From: UMGS1613 sp963616135
GTDB lineage: Bacteria > Bacillota_I > Bacilli_A > RF39 > UBA660
Reading direction: 5' to 3'
Assembly: GCA_963616135.1 (NCBI GenBank)
Contig: CAVEJT010000010.1
Span: 1 to 28,006 of the forward strand
DNA length: 28,006 nucleotides
Part shown: piece after piece, positions 13,438 to 20,141 of the stretch
How the letters are laid out: every line of letters starts with the position of its first letter
How positions within the stretch are numbered: position 1 is the stretch's first letter
Made by a program: the position numbers and the translations under genes
Notes under the pieces: model-generated
Database searches by the model: none
Told to the model about the DNA's origin: nothing
The model's input: the letters and a program-made list of their open reading frames with translations, nothing else

Positions 13438-15272
13438 TGAAGAGAAGTTTAAAAAATATTATTATGATTGTACTTGTCATACTTATGTGTGGTTCTATAG
13501 TTTTTACTATGAATTATGCTAAAAGTCATGTTACAAGTTCAAATGAAATGCCTAATGCAAATGGAGGTGGAACTCCACCAGAGATGCCTAGTAATAATTC
13601 AAATGATGAAATGACAAAGACTGATGATAATGATTCTAGTGAAGATAGAAAAGAGCCTCCAACTAATAATGGTGAAAAGCCAGATAATAGTTTTAATATG
13701 GGAGAACCTCCTGCTAAACCAGATGGAGATGATAATAATGCTCCAAGTGATATGCCTGGAAATAATGGAAACAATAGTGAAGGAGGAATGCCAAGTGGTA
13801 ATGCACCTATGATGGATAGTAGTGCTAGTATTTCTTCTATTTATTATGTAATATTTGTTATAGAAGGATTAGTAATTTCTTGCATAGTAATGTATTTAAT
13901 TATGTCTTGTTTCAATAAAAAAACATTTAAAGAAACATTTGCTAATAAAGATAAAGTAATGATTAATATTTTATCAGTTATAATTTTAACATCAGTTTGT
14001 ACATATTTAAGTGCTAAAATATCAAATAATTTACTTACAAATAGCACTCCAAATCAAAGTGCTGGGCAAAATAATTCATCTATTAACTATTCATCTCAAA
14101 AAGAAATTACAGAAGATAGTGAAATTAATGAAGGAAGTTATTCTTCAACAAATAAAGATGAAAATGCTATTATGATAAATGGAGATGTTGATGTTAATAT
14201 TTCTAATGTAACTATAAATAAAACAGGAGATTCAGATGGTGGAGATAATACTAGTTTTTATGGAACTAATTCAGCACTACTTGCTAAAAGTGGAGCTAAT
14301 GTAACTATAAAAAATATTACTGTAACTACTGATGCAACAGGAGCAAACGGTATATTTAGTTATGGTGGTTCTGCAACTACAAATAATTCTAATAGTGATA
14401 ATACAACTGTTACTATAAGTGACTCTAAAATAGTTACTAAGAAAGATAATTCAGGTGGCATTATGATTACCGGTGGAGGTATTATGAAAGCTTATAATTT
14501 AGACATTGAAACATCTGGAACATCTAGTGCAGCTATTAGAACAGATCGTGGAGGAGGAACAGTTACAGTAGATGGTGGAACATATAAGACAACAGGTCAA
14601 GGTTCACCTACAATTTATTCAACTGCAGATATTACTGTAAGTAATGCTACTTTAACATCACAAGCATCAGAAGGAATTGTTATTGAAGGAAAAAATTCAG
14701 TTACTATTAATTCTTCAACTTTAACTGATACAAATAATAAATTAAATGGAAAATCTACGACATATAAAAATATTTTCTTGTATCAATCAATGAGTGGAGA
14801 TGCAGCAAGTGGTAATTCTATATTTACTGCAAATAATAGTAAAATTGTAACTAATAAAGGAGATACATTTTATATCACTAATACTAGTTCAACAATTAAT
14901 TTAACTAATAATGAAATAATTAATAATGATAATTCTGGTAATTTCTTAAGAGCTCAGGCAGACTCTTGGGGAACTAGTGGTTCTAATGGTGGGGATGTAA
15001 CACTAAATATTACAAATCAAAAAGCAATTGGAAATATTGTTATTGATAAAGTATCAACTCTAGTATTTAATATGAAAAAAAATTCTTATTATGAAGGAAC
15101 TATTAATAAAGATAATAGTGCTAAATCAATTAAACTAAATATAGATTCTACTTCAAAAATAAAATTAACTGGAGATAGTTATGTTACTGAATTTACTAAT
15201 TCAGATTCTACAAATAGTAACATTGATTTTAATGGATATAAACTATATGTAAATGGAGTATCAATAAATTAG
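13437..15272 (+). CDS. Membrane-anchored beta-helix surface protein with Met/Pro/Asn-rich loop
   Basis: This 611-residue protein repeats the layout of its upstream neighbour. TM1 is at 8-26. A long extracellular loop (27-132) is full of Met, Pro, Asn, Gly and Asp (EMPSNNSNDEM, DMPGNNGNNSEGGMPSG). TM2 (134-158), a short basic loop (NKKTFKETFANKDK) and TM3 (173-193) follow. The rest, about 215-611, is a right-handed beta-helix built of short repeats with TVTISDSKIV and GGTVTVDGGTYKT type turns. No catalytic motif is evident, so binding or signalling at the surface is more likely than lysis of a substrate. Its ATG overlaps the preceding stop by one base, giving coupled translation. A terminator follows immediately. 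Confidence 0.75.
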   Translation: MKRSLKNIIMIVLVILMCGSIVFTMNYAKSHVTSSNEMPNANGGGTPPEMPSNNSNDEMTKTDDNDSSEDRKEPPTNNGEKPDNSFNMGEPPAKPDGDDNNAPSDMPGNNGNNSEGGMPSGNAPMMDSSASISSIYYVIFVIEGLVISCIVMYLIMSCFNKKTFKETFANKDKVMINILSVIILTSVCTYLSAKISNNLLTNSTPNQSAGQNNSSINYSSQKEITEDSEINEGSYSSTNKDENAIMINGDVDVNISNVTINKTGDSDGGDNTSFYGTNSALLAKSGANVTIKNITVTTDATGANGIFSYGGSATTNNSNSDNTTVTISDSKIVTKKDNSGGIMITGGGIMKAYNLDIETSGTSSAAIRTDRGGGTVTVDGGTYKTTGQGSPTIYSTADITVSNATLTSQASEGIVIEGKNSVTINSSTLTDTNNKLNGKSTTYKNIFLYQSMSGDAASGNSIFTANNSKIVTNKGDTFYITNTSSTINLTNNEIINNDNSGNFLRAQADSWGTSGSNGGDVTLNITNQKAIGNIVIDKVSTLVFNMKKNSYYEGTINKDNSAKSIKLNIDSTSKIKLTGDSYVTEFTNSDSTNSNIDFNGYKLYVNGVSIN

Positions 15273-15300
15273 AGAGACTAAATAGTCTCTTTTAATTTTT
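15271..15300 (+). terminator. Intrinsic terminator of the beta-helix operon
   Basis: A perfect seven-base-pair stem (15273-15279 with 15284-15290), extendable by two weaker pairs, has an AAAT loop and a T-rich tail. It starts at the stop codon of the preceding gene. Confidence 0.85.
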
Positions 15301-15302
15301 CA

Positions 15303-15311
15303 TGTTATAAT
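15303..15311 (+). promoter_or_regulatory. Extended -10 promoter of the deacylase gene
   Basis: TGT-TATAAT is a perfect extended -10 element with no clear -35. It lies between the preceding terminator and the RBS AGGTGATG. Confidence 0.6.
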
Positions 15312-15326
15312 TAAATAGGTGATGTT

Positions 15327-15803
15327 ATGAACAAGGATCAAATATATGAATATTTAAAAGAAAAAAATATATGGTTTGAGATTACTAATCATAAAGCAGT
15401 TTATAATATGCAAGAACTATCTTTATTAGATTTACCTTATAAAGATAATGATGCTAAAAATATATTTTTATGTGATGATAAAAAAAATTATTATTTAATA
15501 ACACTTAAAGGTGATAAAAGGGTAGATTTAAAACAATTTAGAAAAAATAATAATATAAGACATTTAAGTTTTGCTAAAGAATCTGATTTATTTGATATAT
15601 TAGGTTTAACTCCTGGATCAGTAACACCTTTAGGAATACTAAATGATGAAAATAGAAAAGTTGTTGTCTTTATAGATAAATCAATTAAAGGTATTGTAGG
15701 AGTTCATCCAAATGATAATACAGCAACCATTTGGATTAAAGTAGAGGATTTAATAAATATAATAAAAGAACATGGTAATATAGTAAATGTTGTTGAAATT
15801 TAA
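15327..15803 (+). CDS. ProX/YbaK-family prolyl-tRNA deacylase-like protein
   Basis: This 158-residue single-domain protein belongs to the YbaK/aminoacyl-tRNA deacylase fold, which removes mischarged amino acids (commonly Ala or Cys from tRNA-Pro) in trans. Recognised family stretches are KNIFLCDDKKNYYLITLKGD with the conserved lysine, LSFAKESDLFDILGLTPGSV, TPLGILND, VVVFIDKSIKGIVGVHPNDN and TATIWI. This wording matches the ProX (PrdX-like) branch rather than EbsC or YbaK. It acts in the cytoplasm to protect translational fidelity. The RBS is AGGTGATG. It is monocistronic, with a separate promoter on each side. Exact tRNA and amino acid specificity are inferred from the family. Confidence 0.9.
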   Translation: MNKDQIYEYLKEKNIWFEITNHKAVYNMQELSLLDLPYKDNDAKNIFLCDDKKNYYLITLKGDKRVDLKQFRKNNNIRHLSFAKESDLFDILGLTPGSVTPLGILNDENRKVVVFIDKSIKGIVGVHPNDNTATIWIKVEDLINIIKEHGNIVNVVEI

Positions 15804-15812
15804 AAATAATAA

Positions 15813-15841
15813 TTGTTAAAATAAAATATTTATTATATAAT
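15813..15841 (+). promoter_or_regulatory. Sigma-A-type promoter of the 15864 gene
   Basis: TTGTTA (15813-15818) and TATAAT (15836-15841) are separated by exactly 17 bases. The -10 overlaps an in-frame ATG at 15840, which rules that ATG out as the start of the following gene. Confidence 0.75.
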
Positions 15842-15863
15842 GAAAGTAGAAAGAGGGAAGAAT

Positions 15864-16952
15864 ATGAAAATAGATAAGAAATTAGTAGTTGTTAGTTGTT
15901 TAGTAGTCGTTGCTTTAGCTTTAGTTTTATTAATAAAACCTAAGACTAATAGTGATACAAATAAAACAAGTGGTGACGTTAAAATAGTAGCAAGCGAAGC
16001 AAGTAATTTAGTTTTGGAAGATTTTGAAAATAATGAATTAACAATGAAAAAACCAAAGGATTGGGTTGTTACTACTGCAGGAGAAGGTATGTATTATGCT
16101 ATTAGTATTTATGATAAGAATAATACTGCAAATAAAATATTTTTGATGTTAAAGATTCAACCATTATTAAAAAGTGAAGCAGGAAAAAAATCATGGCAAG
16201 ATTATGCTTCTATGAGTTCAAATCCAGATATTTATAAACCTTTTACAGCTTCAGTAGTTTTAAATAATCCTACTGTTAAAGAGTTTTATACTAAATTTAA
16301 TGATATTACAAGTTTCTTAAAAAATGTAGATTCATCTTATAATAATGTTTTATTTCCTGTTATAAATAATTTAAATATAATTGAAGAAGTAAATTTTAAT
16401 AGTTCGTTTAAGAATATAGCTCTTGATGATAAAATTATAAGAGCAACCTTTAATGATGAAAATAATAAAGAATCAGAAGGTATGTTTAGTGCTAGTATAG
16501 TTAATTTTGGAGATAATAATATGGGTGGAGTAGATATGTCATATTATATGGTTTATAATATTATGGCTATAACAACATCAAAGGATGACTTTATTGATTA
16601 TAAAGATATATTACTTGATTCTATTAATTCTATAAATTTTAAAGATTCATATGTACAAAAAACTATAGATGATGGAAATGCACAAACTAAAAGAGCACTT
16701 GAATTAAGCGCACAAATGCAACAAGCACATGATTCTTATATGGCTGCTTGGAAAAACAGAAATAAAACTTATGATATAATGAGTCAAAAACAAAGTGATG
16801 CAACTTTAGGATATGAAAGAGTATATGATACAGATACTGGTGAAATTTATAAGGCTTATAATGGATTTACAGATGATTATGATGGAAATAAATATAAGTC
16901 TATAACTGATGATATGTATACAGAAAAAACTAGTGGATACATAGAAAAATAG
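15864..16952 (+). CDS. Unknown N-terminally anchored extracytoplasmic protein
   Basis: I do not recognise a specific family for this 362-residue protein. A single N-terminal hydrophobic helix (about 6-23) lacks a lipobox in the right place, so it is a membrane anchor or uncleaved signal. The outer region begins with an ELTMKKPKDWVV segment recalling PsbP/DUF1795-like folds that open with a Pro-x-x-Trp strand. The last 90 residues change character: an Ala/Gln-rich helix (ALELSAQMQQAHDSYMAAW) followed by a Tyr- and Asp-rich tail (YERVYDTDTGEIYKAYNGF). ATG 15864 is chosen because a GAGGG-type RBS precedes it and the earlier ATG lies in the -10 box. It is probably monocistronic. Confidence 0.6.
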   Translation: MKIDKKLVVVSCLVVVALALVLLIKPKTNSDTNKTSGDVKIVASEASNLVLEDFENNELTMKKPKDWVVTTAGEGMYYAISIYDKNNTANKIFLMLKIQPLLKSEAGKKSWQDYASMSSNPDIYKPFTASVVLNNPTVKEFYTKFNDITSFLKNVDSSYNNVLFPVINNLNIIEEVNFNSSFKNIALDDKIIRATFNDENNKESEGMFSASIVNFGDNNMGGVDMSYYMVYNIMAITTSKDDFIDYKDILLDSINSINFKDSYVQKTIDDGNAQTKRALELSAQMQQAHDSYMAAWKNRNKTYDIMSQKQSDATLGYERVYDTDTGEIYKAYNGFTDDYDGNKYKSITDDMYTEKTSGYIEK

Positions 16953-17028
16953 ATTTTGGAATGTAAAACCAATATATTTATCAAAGAAAAACTTTTATTA
17001 TATCATTACGACCTATAAGAGGTGAATT

Positions 17029-17565
17029 ATGTATATAAAAAGATATAAATGTAAAAATAATTGTTCAGATATTATTATTAGTAGTGATGGAGAATATTTA
17101 ACTGGTTTATGGTTTGAAAATTCTAAGGATGCTAATAAACATGATGATGAATATGTATATAAAGATTTACCAATATTTGATGAAACAATAAAATGGTTAG
17201 ATATTTATTTTAATGGTGGTATTCCAAATTTTACTCCTAAATATAAAATAAATGGTATAACTCCTTTTAGAAAAATGGTAATAGATATAATGAACAAAAT
17301 TCCATATGGGGAAGTAATTACTTATAATGATATTGCAAAATCTATAGCTAGTATAAAAGGAATAAAAAAAATGTCAGCTCAGGCAGTTGGTGGAGCAGTT
17401 GGGTTTAATCCAATATGTATAATAATTCCATGTCATAGAGTAGTAGGTACAAATGGAAGTTTAACAGGTTATGGTGGAGGACTTAAAAATAAAATAGAAT
17501 TACTTAAATTAGAAGGAAATGATATGAGTAAATTTACTATTCCTAAAGTAGGTAATAAATTATGA
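17029..17565 (+). CDS. ogt: Methylated-DNA--protein-cysteine methyltransferase
   Basis: This 178-residue suicide repair protein moves the alkyl group from O6-alkylguanine (and O4-alkylthymine) in DNA to its own cysteine. The active-site motif IIPCHRVV is intact with nucleophile C135, followed by the DNA-binding loop NGSLTGYGGGLKNKIELL. Upstream is the helix-turn-helix region PYGEVITYNDIAKSIA with the arginine-finger area after it (SAQAVGGAVGFNP). The N-terminal domain is short and divergent, as often seen in Ogt proteins. Its TGA stop overlaps the ATG of tag by four bases (ATGA), forming an alkylation-repair operon. RBS GAGGTGA lies upstream of the ATG. No Ada regulator is present in the window. 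Confidence 0.95.
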   Translation: MYIKRYKCKNNCSDIIISSDGEYLTGLWFENSKDANKHDDEYVYKDLPIFDETIKWLDIYFNGGIPNFTPKYKINGITPFRKMVIDIMNKIPYGEVITYNDIAKSIASIKGIKKMSAQAVGGAVGFNPICIIIPCHRVVGTNGSLTGYGGGLKNKIELLKLEGNDMSKFTIPKVGNKL

Positions 17566-18101
17566 AAAGGTGTAAGTGGTGTAACTTAAATAATCCTGAG
17601 TATATAGACTATCATGATAATGAGTGGGGTATTCCAAATTTTGATGAGAGATATTTATTTGAGATGCTTATATTAGAATCTTTTCAAGCAGGGCTATCTT
17701 GGGAATGTGTATTAAAAAAAAGAGAGTATTTTCGTGTAGCATTCGACAATTTTGATATTAATAAAATAATTAAGTATGATGATAATAAAGTAAATGAATT
17801 ATTAAATAATGAAAAAATAATTAGAAATAAATTAAAAATAAAAGCAAGTATTAATAATGCTAAAATATTTAAAAAAATTCAAATTGAATATGGTTCATTT
17901 TATAATTATTTAAAGAAATTCGTTAATAATACAATATATGAAATAGGATTTACTAGTTCAAAACTATCAGATAATATTTCAAAAGCTTTAACACTAAAAG
18001 GTATGAAATTTGTTGGTACTACAATAATTTATTCTTATCTTCAAGACATAGGAATAATTTATTCACATGATAAAGAATGTTTTCTATATAAAAATAGCTA
18101 A
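17562..18101 (+). CDS. tag: DNA-3-methyladenine glycosylase I
   Basis: This 179-residue base-excision enzyme removes 3-methyladenine from alkylated DNA. Zinc ligands of the TAG family are all in place: C4 (KRCKWC), H18 (YHDNEWG), H169 and C173 (SHDKEC). The conserved acid E39 lies in MLILESFQAGLSW, followed by the family stretches LKKREYFR and KFVGTTIIYSYLQD. The helix-hairpin-helix region is somewhat shorter than in the E. coli protein. Translation is coupled to ogt through the ATGA overlap, so both repair activities are made together. An intrinsic terminator overlaps its TAA stop. Confidence 0.96.
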   Translation: MKRCKWCNLNNPEYIDYHDNEWGIPNFDERYLFEMLILESFQAGLSWECVLKKREYFRVAFDNFDINKIIKYDDNKVNELLNNEKIIRNKLKIKASINNAKIFKKIQIEYGSFYNYLKKFVNNTIYEIGFTSSKLSDNISKALTLKGMKFVGTTIIYSYLQDIGIIYSHDKECFLYKNS

Positions 18102-18116
18102 GCTATTTTTTCTTTT
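18090..18116 (+). terminator. Intrinsic terminator overlapping the tag stop
   Basis: Eight base pairs (18090-18097 with 18103-18110) surround a five-base loop containing the TAA stop (18099-18101). A T-rich tail follows. Confidence 0.8.
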
Positions 18117-18183
18117 TCTCTTATAAAATAATTATTCAAAAAAATATTTTTTCCATAATATATGTTAGAGGAAAAGTGATGTT

Positions 18184-20058
18184 ATGAAAATAATAAATGA
18201 TAGAACTGTTCAAGTATTTACAAGTGCTGAATTAACAAATGTTTTAGAATTTGATAATGGTTATGAATATATATATTTAGGTAGTGATATTACTTTAGAA
18301 AATGGAATTTATATAAATGATAATAAGACAAAAGTTACAATAAATGGAACTTATAATGGAGATAGATATAAACTTATAGGTATGAATAGTAATGAGGTAC
18401 TAGATAGTATAACCATTGGTGAAAATACAAATGAAGTGATAGTTAAAAATATGGATATAGAATATACTAATACTTATGGAGTTATTTATGTTCCACCATT
18501 GTCACAATATGGAAGTGTTGTAATTACATATGACAATATTAAATTTAATGGTACACAATTATCATTTAATCCATTTGGTACTACTAAAATTACTGATTCT
18601 ATTATTACAATAGAAAAAACAAATGAAATAGATTCGCAAGAAATATGTGAATCTAATAGAGTTATAATAGGTGGTAATACAACTATAACAAGTAGTTCTA
18701 CTGCAAGTCCGTTATTTATATTTAGAGATGATACAATAAGTCCTTCTATAGTATTTTTGTGTAGAAGTAGAGTTACTTTATCAACTGATACAAAAGAATT
18801 TATGCATGGCACAAATAAACTTAACTTTACTATTTTACATGATACAGAAGTTAATTTAGTTACTGGTAATGGTTTTTCTGTTTATACTTATCATGGCGCT
18901 AATAATGTTTTAATTGAAGAAAGAGCTAGTTTAAATTTTATAGAAAAGAGTCATCAAAGAGTACCAATGTGGGCAGTTTTTGGCAATTTTACAATGAAAG
19001 AAGGTTCTAGTTTACAATTAATAAATTCTTATGATAATACTCCAAGTGATAATTATAATATTTATTTTAAAGGTGATAATCCCAATCTTATTTTAGATAA
19101 TCCTAAAGAAGTTGTAATTTATACAAAGAATGCTAATGTAATTTATACTAATAATGCCCTAAACTTTAAAATAAATTGTAGTAGAATTAATATGTGGAAT
19201 AATTCTACTACCTTAACAAGTGCAGGAGGCATAGATAATTTACCAGATTATTCTTGGTATAAAGAAAATGGTATATTAAAACTTGAAGGAGTTTTAACTA
19301 CCAGTTTGACTGCAATTACAAATCATAATTTTACAACTGATGAGTTAAATAATTTACCAAGTATAAGTAACTTTTCTTTCTTAGGTAAGAAACAATTTTC
19401 TATAGGTAGTATTACAACAAATATACATCAAATAAATAGTACAAAAACAAAAATAAGTGGACACACTAATAGTTATGGAGATGTTTTAATAAAATATAAC
19501 AATACATCTCAAGTAGTAAGTGCAGATAGTGGTGGTTTTTTTGAATATGATACTAAAAGTACAATTGCTGATAATACAAATATAGAAATTACAGCAAATG
19601 ATCCGGGAAGTTTTATTTATTCAACAAGAAAAATAACAACACCCTATAATGGTGAAATATCTCTAATGGATACTGATTTAACTTTTTCATTTGATTTAAA
19701 TCCAATATCAATAAATCCAGTAATTCTACCTAAAAATAAAGAAATATCTATCAAAGTAGTAGATAGTAGATTAAATAGTACAGAATGGAAGATTTATGCA
19801 TATATAGATAATTCTCCAACATCCATTTTTGGATATGTTTTAGATAATGCTTTAGTATTTAAAAAATTTGATGATGAAATAATTACACTCAATAAAACTC
19901 CACAACTTATATATACTGGTACGTTAAATGGAGGAGATGTATTAAGAACAGTTCTTACTTTTTCTAAAGAAAAAGGTCCTTTACTTGATTTATCCTTTAA
20001 TTCATTAGAGATAAATGAAGAGTATTTTGCGACTATATATTTTAAATTAGAAGAATAA
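18184..20058 (+). CDS. Beta-helix surface-type protein with WxL-like C-terminus, paralogue A
   Basis: This 624-residue protein has three regions. Residues 1-350 are a beta-helix resembling the pectate lyase-like adhesive domain (SDITLENGIYINDN, KVTINGTYNGD). Next is a spacer with PDYSWYK and NHNFTTDELNNLPS, then an immunoglobulin-like domain (about 415-490). The C-terminal 130 residues resemble a WxL domain, which binds peptidoglycan non-covalently: DSRLNSTEWKIYAY with W535 gives W-x-I, and the end reads EYFATIYFKLEE. Its paralogue at 23588 shares the whole layout. There is no signal peptide and none can be added upstream, since a terminator and promoter-like sequence intervene. Surface adhesion is the inferred role, and the export route is unknown. 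The RBS is AAGTGATG. Confidence 0.7.
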   Translation: MKIINDRTVQVFTSAELTNVLEFDNGYEYIYLGSDITLENGIYINDNKTKVTINGTYNGDRYKLIGMNSNEVLDSITIGENTNEVIVKNMDIEYTNTYGVIYVPPLSQYGSVVITYDNIKFNGTQLSFNPFGTTKITDSIITIEKTNEIDSQEICESNRVIIGGNTTITSSSTASPLFIFRDDTISPSIVFLCRSRVTLSTDTKEFMHGTNKLNFTILHDTEVNLVTGNGFSVYTYHGANNVLIEERASLNFIEKSHQRVPMWAVFGNFTMKEGSSLQLINSYDNTPSDNYNIYFKGDNPNLILDNPKEVVIYTKNANVIYTNNALNFKINCSRINMWNNSTTLTSAGGIDNLPDYSWYKENGILKLEGVLTTSLTAITNHNFTTDELNNLPSISNFSFLGKKQFSIGSITTNIHQINSTKTKISGHTNSYGDVLIKYNNTSQVVSADSGGFFEYDTKSTIADNTNIEITANDPGSFIYSTRKITTPYNGEISLMDTDLTFSFDLNPISINPVILPKNKEISIKVVDSRLNSTEWKIYAYIDNSPTSIFGYVLDNALVFKKFDDEIITLNKTPQLIYTGTLNGGDVLRTVLTFSKEKGPLLDLSFNSLEINEEYFATIYFKLEE

Positions 20059-20091
20059 AAATACCAAGTATAATACATATTTGGTATTTTT
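20057..20091 (+). terminator. Strong intrinsic terminator after paralogue A
   Basis: An 11-base-pair perfect stem (20057-20067 with 20081-20091) begins inside the TAA stop codon and ends in a T run formed by the right arm. Confidence 0.85.
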
Positions 20092-20113
20092 AATGGTAAT
20101 TTATATTTGTTTT

Positions 20114-20122
20114 TGATATAAT
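20114..20122 (+). promoter_or_regulatory. Extended -10 promoter of the ATPase-flavodoxin operon
   Basis: TGA-TATAAT is a perfect extended -10 element. It is followed by the RBS GGTAGTGA and an ATG 20 bases later. Confidence 0.6.
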
Positions 20123-20141
20123 TAATAAAGGTAGTGATAGT

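Noticed and set aside
15840..15863. ATG at 15840 as start of the anchored protein
   Set aside because: It sits in the -10 box of a well-spaced promoter and would precede the transcript start.
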